Source: Cokeromyces recurvatus (Eukaryota; Mucoromycota; Mucoromycetes; Mucorales; Mucoraceae). Taken from it: a DNA stretch of 64,000 nucleotides. Both the position numbers and the translations under genes were made by a program. The DNA lies in the NCBI RefSeq assembly GCF_025118155.1, contig NW_026251397.1:331501-395500 (forward strand). The letters run 5' to 3'. A model generated the notes under the pieces. That model was given only the letters and a program-made list of their open reading frames with translations, ran no database searches and had not been told where the DNA came from. The stretch's first letter is position 1; every line of letters begins with the position of its first letter. Positions 10,505-27,168 of the stretch are shown here, one piece after another.

Positions 10505-13473
10505 TTAGAAGATTGTATTCGTATACATATAAAAAAAACTTGGAATGAAAATGTAAAAGTATGAAGCTTCATTAAGCATGACAAAAAAAGAGGGAAGAGG
10601 AGAGGCAGAAAAAATGTCTTTTAAATTGAATCATTCGCATAACCATTTTTCCTATTCTCAAATTAAAATAATAAAAATAGCAATCTTTTTATTGATTTTG
10701 TGATAATTATCAAACTTTTTTTTAAATACTCTATAAATGTTAAAATGTTATCTATATTGATTGTTCTTTTTTTTTTTCTTTTTTTTTTTTTATGCATTCA
10801 TTATTAGCTTGATGCTGGCATTCATCCTGCCTATAACGGACTTGCTTCGTTGCCTTTTTTTGATGAATTGGATCCTGCAAGTATTGATGTACTTTTGGTT
10901 ACTCAGTATGTCATTATATATATGTATATGTATATATATGTGTATTTTGCTAAAAATGTATTTCGTCTATAGTTTCCATGTAGATCATGCTGCATCCGTT
11001 CCTTACCTTATGGAAAAGGTATACTAATAATATTTAAATGTATGATTACTATTACTTATTTGTTTATCTAGACAACCTTTAAAGGACGTGTTTTCATGAC
11101 TCATCCTACAAAAGCTATTTATAAATGGCTATTAAGTGACTACCTACGTGTAAGGTAAGATAATAGTTATAAAAAAAAAGTGATAGTAATACGCATAATA
11201 ATAATAATAATACAATTAGTAATATTGGTGATGAAGATCAATTATATACAGAGGAAGATATGCTTAATTCATTTCATCGTATTGAAGCAATTGATTATCA
11301 TCAACAAGTGGAAGTGGAAGGCATTAAATTTACAGGTTATAATGCAGGTCATGTACTTGGAGCAGCCATGTTCTTGATTGAAATTGCTGGTGTCAAAGTT
11401 CTTTATACAGGAGACTATTCAAGAGAAGAAGATCGCCATCTGATGGCAGCTGAAAAGCCTGATGAAGCAGTTGATGTTTTGATAACAGAGAGCACATACG
11501 GTGTTCAAAGTCATGAACCTAGAATAGCAAAGGAGTCTCGATTTACATGTAAAGTATAGACATACCTAAATTGGTTGACCTACCTTATTTATTCAAGTAT
11601 TATAACCTTATTTATTATCATTCTAGCACTTATTCATAATATTGTGGGACGTGGAGGACGCTGTCTGATGCCAGTATTCGCACTTGGTAGAGCACAGGAA
11701 TTACTATTGATTCTGGATGAATATTGGGAAGCTCATCCTGAGTTAGACAGTATTCCAATCTATTACGCATCGAGTTTAGCCAAGAAATGTATGGCAGTCT
11801 ATCAAACATATATTAACATGATGAATGCTCGTATAAGGAAACAGTTTGCTATCTCCAATCCCTTTGTATTTAAGCATATTAGTAATTTAAAAAATGTTGA
11901 ACAATTTGAAGATTCTGGTCCTTGTGTCATGATGGCAAGTCCTGGTATGCTTCAGGTAAAAGACAGACAAAAAAAATATATATATGTTTATACATATTCA
12001 GTCTACCTATATATACATATATTAATTGTAATACGTGTAGAATGGTTTATCAAGAGAATTATTTGAAAGATGGGCACCTGACAAGAAAAATGGATTAGTT
12101 ATTACAGGTTATTGTGTTGAAAATACACTAGCTAGAGTAAGTTTTTTTTCTTTCTTTTTTGGTAATATATAAAGCATTTCTAAAGTTTAATCCTAGCAAG
12201 CAATGAATGAACCTTTAGATTTCCAAGCTATGGATGGTCGTAAAATACCTTTAAGAATGTCTGTAGATTATATTTCATTTTCTGCTCATGTCGATTTTAC
12301 ACAAAATAGTAAATTTATTGACGACGTTAAAGCACCCCATGTTGTAAGTAACTTTTTCTTAAAAAAAAAAAGATACAAATGCATACATATATATAGATGT
12401 ATTCATATTTATGCTTTTAATAGATTCTTGTTCACGGTGAAGCAAATGCAATGTATCGTCTCAAGTCAGCATTGCAAAGCAAATATTCAGAAAGAGAAGA
12501 AAATGTTACGATCTATACACCAAAAAATTGTGATACTGTAAAGCTTCACTTCCGTGGTGAAAAGATGGCAAAGGTATTTACAAATCATGAAATGAATTAT
12601 GCAATATATACATGTATTTATATATATTATATATAGACAATTGGCAGATTGGCAGAAAAATATCCTACTGAAAACCAGTCATTAAACGGAATCCTTGTTG
12701 TTAAAGATTTTCAACTAAATATTATGAGCCCAGAAGATTTGAATGAATTAGGAGGTTTAATAACAACGGTAGTAACTCAACGACAAATTGTGCCTTTTAA
12801 TGCAGGAATTAGTTTATTAAAATGGCACCTCGAAATGATGTTTGGAGATGTGTCAGAAAAAGATATTATGGAAGAAAAAGAAGTAAAGGGAACTGTGCTT
12901 CGTGTATTTGATATAATTGACATTAAAAAGACTTTATCAAATCCTAATCAAGTCATGCTAGAGTGGATCGGAAACGCTATGAATGACATGGTTGCTGACT
13001 CTGTATTAGCAGTTATTCTATCTATTGATAGCTCTCCTGCAAGTGTGAAAGGTATTTTGCATAAGAGTTAAAATATTAGTCTATCCATATATGTTATTCA
13101 TTTTTAACTTTTTTTTTTCTTTACCTGTAGTGAGCTCTCAACCTTGCTCACATCATAAATCAAATGCTGAAGATGAGTTGGATAAAGAATTTTTAGATGT
13201 TGCATCCTTTTTAGAAGCACAATTTGGTGAAGTTGAATTAGACAAGGAAGACAAAAAGATTAAAGTTAATATTGATGGCTCAAATGCTACTGTAGATACA
13301 ATCAAATTTGTAAGTTTTTACAAGCTTTCTTTTCTTTTAAAAAAAAAAATTCTAATGAGTTTTTATTTTAGGCTGTTGAATCAGAGGACGAGGCTTTAAA
13401 AAAGCGAATAACTGATGTTTTATCGAGAGTTAAAATGGCTATAAAACCAATTTCAGAAATCTGCTGTTTATAA
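10265..13473 (+). CDS. YSH1: Pre-mRNA 3'-end endonuclease Ysh1 / CPSF73
   Basis: Twelve exons: 10265–10405, 10808–10905, 10973–11018, 11072–11154, 11220–11548, 11627–11955, 12041–12136, 12197–12343, 12424–12573, 12637–13051, 13131–13309, 13372–13473; 704 aa, normal for the family. It is the zinc-dependent nuclease that cuts pre-mRNA at the poly(A) site within cleavage and polyadenylation factor. The metallo-β-lactamase core shows [11 protein letters not shown], then the HxHxDH motif (HFHVDHA, about residues 80–86, split by intron 2), [26 protein letters not shown] and ITESTYG. The β-CASP part has [24 protein letters not shown], and [13 protein letters not shown] with VHGEANAM. The C-terminal domain ends at KPISEICCL. 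All catalytic histidines and aspartates appear intact. Intron 1 is long for this window (402 bp) and carries a 36-base poly-A run. Confidence 0.97.
10467..10502. repeat. Poly-A tract, 36 bases, in YSH1 intron 1
   Basis: Uninterrupted A36 on the coding strand inside the 402-bp first intron. Confidence 0.9.
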
Positions 13474-13533
13474 CTTTATATAATAAATATTTATAACCAC
13501 ATTGTAAATGAATAAAAAATAATACTAAATCTA

Positions 13534-13588
<55 letters not shown>

Positions 13589-14819
13589 AAAAATTCTTCT
13601 GTTGTTTCTTTGAAATAGTCAATTTCTTTCCTCGTATAAACTGATAAGCGTATTATTTAAACATGATTCGTAGATATGCTTGTTTAGTATTATCCAATTT
13701 ATGTAACTATGTCATTTTTAAAGACAAGCGTATGATAACCAATTTTGCTTCTCTACAATTATAGATAAAGCAACATTTTAATCAATTGTCTTTAAAATGC
13801 TAGAAGCGATTGAACTTCTTTTCTTTTAAATAATCATCCTAAAAATAAGCCCACACTTCAGTTCTTATGTCATTCTTTCATTCACATATACGTTGGAAGG
13901 GTTATAGATATGTATATGTATACAATTCTTTATAAGCTTGAATACTCTCTTCATTATAAAAATAGGGCTGTAGAATTTATAGCAGAAATAATAACATTAA
14001 GAGCAACAAAGAAAAGATACAAAGCTGACTACATACAATAAACATGTCTTTAAAGATTAAAGAAGCAAAATTGGATAACTTCCATTCCAAATATAGGACT
14101 AAAGTGAATTGACATAGTTCAAGATGAATTAAAAAATGAACCCTTAAAAGAAAGCATATTATTTTAGAGAAAAAGAAAACAAAAAAAAGGTTGTAACTAG
14201 AATAAAAATAGCGAACAACTTTTACTATAGTCTTCAAGGAAATAGTTCACTATTCAATGGTCTATTTTAATAGTAGTCGAAAATAAGCAAAGATGAAGGC
14301 AGTCAATCCCAAGTCGATAATTAGATTTATTAAATTACATAAGCAACGTCCTTTTTTTTTTGAATAGCCTAGTTAGGAAAAAACTACCAAAAAAGGTTAT
14401 TTTATCCATTTGGGGGAATCGTCTTTTCACTGATTACTAAAATTATTCAAGAAATCTAACTCTCCTCCCCAAGCTATAGAGAAGTATTCCAGACAGCACA
14501 AAAAAAAATAAATAAATTAAAAAATAAAAAAGATTGCTTGCCTAGTTGAGGTGGTAAAAGCGTTCGTGATGAATACTAATATTTTGGATAGAATTATTGA
14601 ATAAACAATTGTGACTCTACTCCAACTACTGTAAGGCAGTGTATTAATCATCGTACAACAATGATATAATTTCGAGTAAGAGGTTAATAAATTGGTTTCA
14701 TCTGAAATGTCTGAACTTCAATTTCGTTCAAATAAAAATGATAGAAGCATACGCGTTACCCTCATCTCTTCCCCTCTCCCCCTTTTTTTTTTTATCTCTC
14801 TTTATACAAAATAAAAAAA
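13474..14819. other. Intergenic DNA with A50 tract
   Basis: Holds a 50-base poly-A run at 13537–13586 shortly after the YSH1 stop, then AT-rich sequence without a convincing ORF. The last 60 bases before PRD1 are pyrimidine-rich (CTCTTCCCCTCTCCCCC then poly-T). The 86-codon minus frame at 13977–14237 is low-complexity Phe/Leu and is not accepted. Confidence 0.6.
13537..13586. repeat. Poly-A tract, 50 bases
   Basis: The longest uninterrupted homopolymer seen in the window, 63 bp after the YSH1 stop codon on the coding strand. Confidence 0.9.
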
Positions 14820-17800
14820 ATGTCTAGAACTGCCCCACCTCCAACTCTTGATTTTAATATCAACGCTGAGCAAGTTGAAAAGTTAACAAGTGATATTATT
14901 GAACAAGAACTTGCTGTTAATGATAAAGTGGCTAGTTTAAAGCCTGAAGAGCAGACCTATGAAAACATTGTTTTACCTTTAACTCGTATTGAAAATGAAT
15001 TGTCTGGTAATGAATACATATCATTTTATATACGAATTTCTATTTTTTTTTTCTTTTCGTTCTTACACATAGTCCATTCTTTTTTTTCTTCTTCTTCTTC
15101 TTCTTAAAAAAAATCTAGGCAAAGCACAATTAGTCAGCTCATTGAGTCAATTTTCACCCGATGCAGCCGTTCGTGAAGCATCAGTCGCTGCAGAAACTAA
15201 GTATGAACAGTTTAGTATTGATCAAAGTATGCGACATGACCTCTATTCTGTCATTTCAAACTACATTTCAAAAACTGATCTCGATAAACTGGAGCATGAA
15301 GACGCCCGTTTTCTTCGTAAGCTTGAACGTAACTATCGTCGTAATGGTCTTCATCTTCCTGAAGCAAAGCGTGATGAATTCAAGGAAATTCGTAAGCGCT
15401 TAAGTGAGACTTGTATTGAATTCAATAAGAACTGGGCTCGTGAAAGTAGCAGTAAAGTATTATATACATATATATATAATCAATACTATTTTGCCAAAAT
15501 TACTAATTTTTACTTTTTTTTTTCTCTAGCTGTTAAATTCACTAAGGTACAATACAAAGAATTATTATATGTTGAACATAGTTAATTCTTTCTTTATTAT
15601 ACAGGATGAATTAGAGGGACTTGATGAAGACTTTTTAAGTATGAATCTGAAAATGTTAAGTTTACAAGTATTTTTCTAATATACAATATAAATAGATGGG
15701 TTAAAGACTGAAGAAGAAGATGGTGTAACCAAATATGTTTTGACCATGAAGTAAGTGTTTGATATTTTATCTTTTATATATACATGTTTACTAACACAAT
15801 ACTATATTATATGTAGATATCCTGGTAATATATATGCAATAGAGCTTCTATCTTTCATATTATATACATGTATATATTAACCTTTTTTTTTATTATTCTA
15901 TATTTATAAATATACGAAAAGATGTTCGTCCTGGTAAGATAGTGTATATACATATGTAAATTATCATATACAGCTCTTTAACTTTTTTTTTTCTTTTTTA
16001 TTTTAGTTCTCAAGTTATGTAAGAATGAAAATACACGTAGAGTACATTATACCGCATATGAATCACGTAATAAAGAAAATATTGTTTTGCTTGAAGAGGT
16101 ATAATGGAATTAAAATGAATATATTACACATAGCAATTGACATGTTCCTATTATTGTTAGGCTCTTAAACTTCGCCGTAAGGCTGCTAAGGTATATATTA
16201 TTAAATCATGTATAAAATATTAATAATTAACATCTTGGTATTATTTAGATTCTGGGCTACAAGTCTCATGCTGATTTTGTCATTGAAGTTAAAATGGCCA
16301 AGACTGTTGAAGCTGTCGAAACTGTAAATTACTTTATACACACAACTATACTAAAAAATATTAAAATTCTTTTTATATATACATATATATATAGTTCTTG
16401 AATGATTTGGCCACAAAATTACATGAGCCAGGCTTGAAGGAAATTGAAGTACTTAAAGAACTCAAAAAGGTAAATACTATATAAAAGCAAAGCAATAGTC
16501 TCCTATATATATATATTTTTTTTTTATATTAAACATCATACAAATATTTTAATTATAAATTAGGCTGAAAAAGGTGAGTATACGGAGGTTTATAATCAAG
16601 TTAAAAAAGTATACTAAATGGTATATATGTATTAGCTTCTCGTGGTGAGGAGTATGATGGAACCTTTAATGCTTGGGATACAAGCTATTATGAACGTATT
16701 CTTCTCGAAAATGAATACGCTGTGGATCAAGAGAAAATCAAACAATATTTTAGCTTAGAAACTACAATTCAAAGTAAATCATTTTCAAGTTGTTAAAAAT
16801 AGTATAATTGCCCTAATGTAAATACGTCTTTTTTTTTTCTATAGAAATGTTGGAAATCTATGAAAAGGTTTTAGGCCTTAAATTTGTAAAAGTGCCTACT
16901 GAAAAGGCTGTTGTTTGGCATCCTGATGTTCAATTGTTTGAATGTTGGGATGATGTTGAAGACAAGAGCTTTTCAGGATATATGTATCTTGATTTATTCC
17001 CTCGTGATAACAAATGTAAGTGCTTTTTTTTTTAATGAAAAATAAATAAATAAATAAATTCTAACTGCTTCTTAAAAATGACAGATCCTCATGCCGCTTG
17101 TTTCCCACTTCAACCCTCCTATATCGCTGAAAATGGAGAACGTGTTGCTCCTATTGCTGCTATGGTAGCTAACTTTACTAAGCCGTAAGTTATCATGTTA
17201 TATCTGAATAACTTACAATTAAATTGAACGTATATGTATGTAGTACTGCAGAGAAGCCATCTTTGTTAAAACATGATGAAGTTGTTACTTTATTCCATGA
17301 ATTGGTATGACAAATAATGAATTAAGTAAACATGTATTTAAAAAGATTAAATATTCTATTTTGAATATGATAGGGTCATGTCATGCATCATTTATGTTCT
17401 CGTACAAAGTATGCAAGATTCCACGGCACTTCAGTTGAAGGTGATTTCGTTGAGGCTCCTTCTCAGGTAAATTAATATAATATATTTATATATATGTTAT
17501 GTATGTATGTATGTATGTATGTATATTGATAGAGTATTAGATGTTAGAAAATTGGTGTTATGATCCCAAATCACTCAAGTATCTTAGTGCACATTTCGAA
17601 ACTGGAGAACCTATTTCTGATGAAATTATTGAGCGTATTGTTAAAGCTAAGAATGTGGATGCTGCTATGCTTAATCTTCGTCAATTATTCTTTGGTATCT
17701 ATGATATGACAATCCATACCGCTGAAGGTGAGTTATTTAAAAATATATAACTCTATAAGCTCATACTTAAATATGTATATAATATAAGATGAAAATGTGG

Positions 17801-18394
17801 ATACAACCAAGGTTTATAACGACCTCCGAAAGAAGATTTCATTGATTTCTGCTCCTGAGGTAATATTAAAAGTAACGAATATATATGTATGTATGTATAT
17901 TAATGAACTTGATGATACTTAGGGCACTTACGGTCAAGCAGCATTTGGGTAAGTCTTAAGATAATTGTAAATATCAAATAGAGTTGACTAATGTAATACG
18001 TTAAACATAATTTAGTCATTTAATGGGTGGTTATGATGCTGGTAAGTAGATAAAAATACATAGATAAATTTAATATTAATATCATTTTTTTCTCTTAAAA
18101 AAAAAAAGGTTATTATGGCTATATGTGGTCTAAAGTTTTCTCCAGTGATATGTTCTTCAGTAAGTTCGTAGAAGACACACTCTCTCCTGAAGTAGGTTAC
18201 TCTTATCGTAAGAACATTCTTGAAAAGGGCAGTAGCAAGTATGTATCATATAATTTACAAAGTAGTATCGAATATACTAACAATTACATTCTCAAAATTT
18301 ATATAGAGATGGTATGGATCTCTTGAAAGCCTTCCTTGGTAGAGAGCCTTCCTCTGACGCCTTCATGAGAGAAGATATTGGTATTGATAATTAG
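14820..18394 (+). CDS. PRD1: M3 zinc metallopeptidase, saccharolysin (Prd1)
   Basis: Twenty-three exons give 672 aa, close to saccharolysin and thimet oligopeptidase. Exons: 14820–15006, 15119–15451, 15530–15546, 15605–15638, 15696–15750, 15817–15824, 15922–15933, 16007–16098, 16161–16190, 16249–16323, 16395–16469, 16564–16573, 16636–16773, 16845–17015, 17085–17184, 17244–17304, 17374–17466, 17541–17727, 17789–17859, 17923–17948, 18016–18041, 18109–18238, 18307–18394. The active site is HELGH (H464, E465, H468, split by the intron after L466), with the third zinc ligand in the [14 protein letters not shown] block (about E493). The substrate-binding part follows as [20 protein letters not shown]. 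It should degrade cytosolic or mitochondrial-intermembrane oligopeptides. The start [13 protein letters not shown] has no clear targeting peptide. Exons of 8, 10, 12 and 17 nt are required to keep the frame. Confidence 0.95.
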
Positions 18395-19457
18395 ATGGTT
18401 AGTTTTTTAAGTTACTTGTGCGTTTTTTTTTCTCTCTCTCTTTAAATAAAACTTTATGTACATGTACAAAGATAAAATATATATTTTATGTATATTAAAA
18501 ACATATTGTAAAGAAGAAGTAATAGTTTATGTTACATGTAAATAAATTAAATCTATTCCTACCAATCTTTCTCTGAATTAGACAAGATATCAGTTAGCCA
18601 TGTTGATAGAGTGTATATTGAATATGGTTTTAATTTCAAGGTATCTACTAATAATATTGGCTGCAATTTCTTATATACTATTGAAAATAATTGTGAATGT
18701 TAATAGACTGAATTGTCAGAAGCTATGGATGTCAAGATCCTTCAACAAAAAAAAACAAGATAGATGCTAGTAATGGTTATATATATATATGACTAGTAAC
18801 TATCTTGGAAGTATAATATAAAACTAACTAAAGGAAATTATTTATCTTTTTTATTTTACATAATATAAGAAGAAGGCCCTTAAGAGAAAAAATGTTTTTA
18901 TATTTATTTATTTATTTTAACTAGTAAAGGCTAAGTATGCATAAATAAAAATCTCTTATAACGATGATTATATGCTGCTTAAGGCCCCAAGTCATTATTA
19001 TTTAAAGCCCTTCTATTGATTCATTCGTCCAACAAAATGAAGAGTATAATTGAAATTTATCTCTAAATAAGCCCCTTAAACAAGAATGATTCTATCAAGA
19101 AAAGCTCTTTGAAGATATTAATGTTTTGTTTAAGGCGTAGTATATTAATTACACAGCAGAAAGCGCAAGTCACCTGTTTTCTTTGAATTAATGTGTGTCT
19201 GAAAGCAAGATAATAAAAACTATTCTTTAATCTGTATTTTAACTATTGAAAGAATACCAAGTTACTTACTTTAGTTGCTTTGATATCCATTATTGCCTCT
19301 TTTGCACTACAAGAAAATGTCGATCAGTAGAAGAAAAAATTCCGCCCACTAATTTAGAAGAGAATTAATAGAAAATCTCCTTTTTGTTCTCATACACTTG
19401 TTGCAATATTTTTTCTTTCTTTCCTTTTTTTTTTTTTTGAAGTAGTTGGACATTTAC
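18395..19457. other. Intergenic DNA
   Basis: About 1 kb of AT-rich sequence between two plus-strand genes. Several short 'aaggccc' or 'gcccctta' stretches recur (18877, 18982, 19007, 19072) without forming a clear repeat unit. The ERD1 start is preceded by a pyrimidine-rich run (19400–19440). No gene recognised. Confidence 0.55.
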
Positions 19458-20885
19458 ATGGATGGAGAAGGCGCCATCTTACCTATTACATTTAGACCCA
19501 TTGTTTTATTTTCAATAGGTGTTTGGGGATGGGCATTGAATTTATTAATTCTTACTAGATGCGGCATTGATCTTAATTCAATACTTCAAATTCACCCAAT
19601 TGACAAACATACACCTTTATATAAATCTGTTTTTTTCTTGTCTGGTCTCTTTTCTATCATTCTATTTCTTAATCTTGTATTATATTGGTTTTATCAATCA
19701 GAGACTATTGCTCTATTTTCTTATATCTTTACTCTTGTTTTGGTATTATGGCCTGGAAAGTCATTATATCGAAAAGAAAGAATGCGTTTCATTAGGTTAT
19801 TTATTTTATTTTATTTTTTTAAAAGAAAAAAAAAAAAAAGTTACATTTAATAACTTACATGTATATTTTATATAGAATGCTAAAACGAGTTTTTTCAATC
19901 AATATATTTGCATCTGTTTTCTTTTCAGACATTATTTTAGCAGACATGATGACAAGTTTTTCCAACGTATTTGGAGACTTATTTATAGCCAATTGTATTA
20001 TTTTCAGTGGTCATGATTCCTCCTATTTTATGGATAATACACATAATATTTATTATTTTGATATCATGGTTCCTTTATTGATAGGGTAAATGTATAAATA
20101 AATACATGCATATATAATTTCCTAACTTTCTATTCAGTATACCCTATTTAATTCGACTACGGCAATGTATAACTGAATACATAGAATTTAAAGAGAAACG
20201 TCATTTATTGAATGCATTAAAATATGCATCCTCGATACCAGTAGTTATATTTTCAGCCCTCTATAGAAAGGCAACTATTTATATTGCAGAAATGGGAACA
20301 GTACCTACACATTGGCCTTTAAAGGAAGATACTATCTTTCGAATTTGGTAATATAAAAGAAGAGTATATGTAATGAATACAAATATATATAATCTTTATG
20401 GCTTTAGGATATTACTTGTTTTCATTAATTCAATGTATTCCTTTTGGTGGGATATTTCAGTGGATTGGAATTTAATTAATGTTACCTTAGACTCACAGCA
20501 ACATCAAAAGAAGACTACTTTATTATCATCATCGACTCCTCTCATTCATTTTCGTCGACAGTTGTATTTCCCCCAAACAAGTTGCTATATTTTGGCTATC
20601 TTTTTCGATTTCTTACTTCGTATCACCTGGAGTTTTAAATTAAGCTCACACTTTTACATTCGAAAATTAGATACAAGTCTATTTTTAATGGGACTTTTAG
20701 AAATCCTTAGACGATGGATTTGGGTCATATTTAGAATAGAAAATGAATGGGTTAAAAAAGTCTATAGTGTATCTTTACCAAATACATTAGATCAGTTAAG
20801 AATGAATAGATTAGATCGTAAACCTTCTTCTTCTTCTTCTTCTGGTTTATTACCACCCATTGCTGAAGAGGAATCTCTTTTGTAA
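19458..20885 (+). CDS. ERD1: EXS-domain Golgi protein Erd1
   Basis: Four exons: 19458–19795, 19876–20085, 20138–20347 and 20408–20885; 411 aa. Erd1 is a Golgi membrane protein needed for retention of ER luminal proteins and for recycling phosphate released by glycosylation. The protein is multi-pass, starting MDGEGAILPITFRPIVLFSI. It contains the EXS blocks FASVFFSDIILADMMTSF, PYLIRLRQCITEY, NALKYASSIPVV and NSMYSFWWDISVDWN, ending in RRWIWVIFRIENEWVKK. These are the conserved Erd1/Xpr1 (EXS) signatures; there is no SPX domain, as expected for Erd1. The tail is a Ser run and an acidic EEESLL end. The first intron uses a weak donor (GTTATT). The start is the ATG at 19458; an upstream in-frame TTG was not used. 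Confidence 0.9.
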
Positions 20886-21344
20886 TTATTTAAATTTTCC
20901 CTTAATAAAAAAAAAGAAAGAAAGAAAAGAAAAGAAAAAATAACTAGCTGGCTGTTTAGATAAGTTCTCGGGTAGATAGAATCCATATTAAACTATGAAG
21001 GATATTACGCTAATATATTTATCTGATATAAATAGGTTAGACTATCTTTAGTATTGTTATATGTAGAAAGAAATATTTCCTATAATAAAGCGGCTACTAG
21101 ACAAACAATCATCAATTCATAGTTGGGATTTAATAAGCTTTTCTTAAGGAGAGCATTATACAAATTAAAAAAAAAAAGGATGAGGTATAGATGGTCTTTT
21201 TACCTTTTCTATGTCATATCTGAAATGATATAGATGTATTCACTATTAACAAGAGCTGGACTTTTTTAGCTTATAAATGAATCCCTGATGGTTGTTGTTT
21301 GCTTGATTCAATTGTTCATTTTTTTTTTTATCCAAAAAGGGTTT

Positions 21345-21389
<45 letters not shown>

Positions 21390-21525
21390 CTGATCAAAAA
21401 CAAAACTAGTATTTTAGATATTACGTGTAGAATCGGTCACTTAAATTTTCATCATCAATAAAAATCTATTGCTTTAACAATCTTTTTTTTATTTTATTTT
21501 GTTTTATTTTTTTAATAACGAAAAA
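20886..21525. other. Intergenic DNA with T40 tract
   Basis: Spacer between ERD1 and URA3. It contains a 40-base poly-T run (21347–21386) about 140 bp before the URA3 ATG, which should lie in or near the promoter. No gene seen. Confidence 0.65.
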
Positions 21526-22467
21526 ATGAACACATATAAAACTTACGCTGAACGTGGTAAAAACCATCCCAATGCTTGTGCCAGATCTCTTTTTGAGCTT
21601 ATGGAACGCAAGAAAAGTAACCTCTCTGTTGCGGTGGACGTCACTTCTAAAAGGGAATTACTCTCCATTGCCGATGCAGTGGGTCCATATATTTGTCTTT
21701 TAAAAGTAATAGTTGCAAAAAAAAAATAGTATAATAAATAAGTTTAATTTTTTTTTTTTTCGTTAGACACATATTGATATTGTAGAAGACTTTGACATGG
21801 ATTTAGTTCAACAATTACAAGAACTATCAAAAAAGCATGACTTTTTAATCTTTGAAGATCGTAAATTTGCTGACATTGGTAAAGATCTATCATTTTGTGT
21901 AAATTATAAATATTTACAAATGCATATCTGTATTTTTTTTTTAATATGCATATTATTTTAGGTAACACGGTAAAACATCAATATGCAAACGGTGTTTATA
22001 AGATTGCTTCTTGGTCTCATATTACAAACGCACATACTGTTCCTGGTGATGGTATTATCAAAGGCCTTGCTGAAGTGGGTTTACCTTTGGGTCGTGGTTT
22101 ATTGTTGCTGGCTGAGATGTCATCCAAAGGCAGTTTGGCTAAAGGAAACTATACTACAGAATCAGTAGAGATGGCACGTCATCATAAAGACTTTGTGATT
22201 GGCTTTATTGCTCAACACAAGATGAATAGTTATGATGAAGAAGACTTTATTGTCATGTCCCCCGGTGTTGGCTTAGATGTAAAAGGGGATGGTTTGGGCC
22301 AGCAGTACCGTACTCCACATGAAGTCATTGTAGGTAGTGGCGGAGATATTATTATTGTTGGTCGTGGTATTTATGGAAATCCTGACCAAGTAGAAGAACA
22401 AGCAAAACGTTATCGTCAAGCTGGCTGGGACGCTTATCTTGAAAGAGTTCGTCTTCACCAGCATTAA
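21526..22467 (+). CDS. URA3: Orotidine 5'-phosphate decarboxylase
   Basis: Three exons: 21526–21705, 21767–21878 and 21962–22467; 265 aa. It catalyses the last step of UMP synthesis in the cytosol. The start [19 protein letters not shown], the block [14 protein letters not shown] and the catalytic motif [12 protein letters not shown] (split by intron 2 at DI|G) identify it. The phosphate-binding end VGRGIYG and the RQAGWDAYL tail complete it. It is nearly collinear with what I recall of Mucor/Rhizopus pyrG, which supports a Mucorales origin. The gene is convergent with PKC1; the stop codons are only 137 bp apart. Confidence 0.97.
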
Positions 22468-22604
22468 TAATATTTATTCTATTTTATTTTGTTATATTAT
22501 ATTTTATTTGATTTTATTTGATTTTATAAAAACAGAAATATATGCAAATGTTACTAAAAGAGGAAGAATCTTCTGTCTTTTTCTTTTCTTTTTGTTTTGT
22601 TGTT

Positions 22605-26353
<3,749 letters not shown>

Positions 26354-27026
26354 CTTGCTTTAAATTTGCCTCGAATGTTAAAAATAAAATAAAATAAAAA
26401 AAACTTGTTTATAACACTTTTTTTTGTCTTCTTTTTATATATAAGTGTATATAGAATTAATATGTGTAATGTTTTAGTAGTAATGTATCTATTTATACAA
26501 GTATATGTATAATAATAATAATAAAAAAAAAAAAAAAAAAAGGGTCAAGTTATACAGAAATCGCGTCGGCGGTAAAATGAAATAATTTAAATAAATGAAG
26601 AGGTTTAATAGGGGGGTTGAATTTAAATATTTATGAAATATATTTATATATTTTAATAAACTTAGTGTGCTTGGCAATAAATAAAATAATTTTGTTTACT
26701 GCTGCTTCTACCAACTACTACTAATATAATACTAAGACTACTCTAATAACATGATAAATAATAATAAGAGAGAGAGAAAGGAATGTAGGGTATGGGTGAG
26801 AGAAATATATATCTATATGTTTATATATATTTTTGTGGAGAAGGAATGCAGGATATAATTAACTTTATTATAAATGGATATTGCACAGTGCAGCAGCACA
26901 ATAACAGAACTTTTTGAGGTCACGTGTAGCACTCGACTTTTTATTTTTCATATCTTGAACAACAACAACAACAACAACGATAAAAAGGACACAACATAGT
27001 GATAAAAATTTCAAGTTCAACAACTA
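26354..27026. other. PKC1 upstream region
   Basis: About 670 bp between the inferred PKC1 start and the inverted-repeat element. It contains A-rich runs, an AAC triplet repeat (26960–26977) and a CACGTG E-box-like palindrome near 26921. The 62-codon minus frame at 26489–26677 is low complexity and not accepted. Confidence 0.5.
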
Positions 27027-27168
27027 CAGTATTTAAACTTAAGATTCGGATGATTTTAAATTTTTTTGTGGACAAAGTAAAATGAAATTACGGACAAATT
27101 TGAAAAGCAAATTCAGAAAAAATGGGTATCCATTTTAGAAACACTAGAGCTAGTTTTTCAGATAAACT
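27027..27168 (+). repeat. Left arm of 142-bp inverted repeat
   Basis: Exact reverse complement of 28061–28202. Identity ends at 27168; beyond it five of the next six bases still match after one mismatch. Confidence 0.95.

Noticed and set aside
13977..14237. 86-codon minus-strand frame after YSH1
   Set aside because: Phe/Leu-rich low complexity from AT-rich DNA, no splice context, no family.
14560..14720. GTGATGA near 14566 as box C of a C/D snoRNA
   Set aside because: No box D (CTGA) at a suitable distance with terminal pairing, and no C'/D' pair was found.
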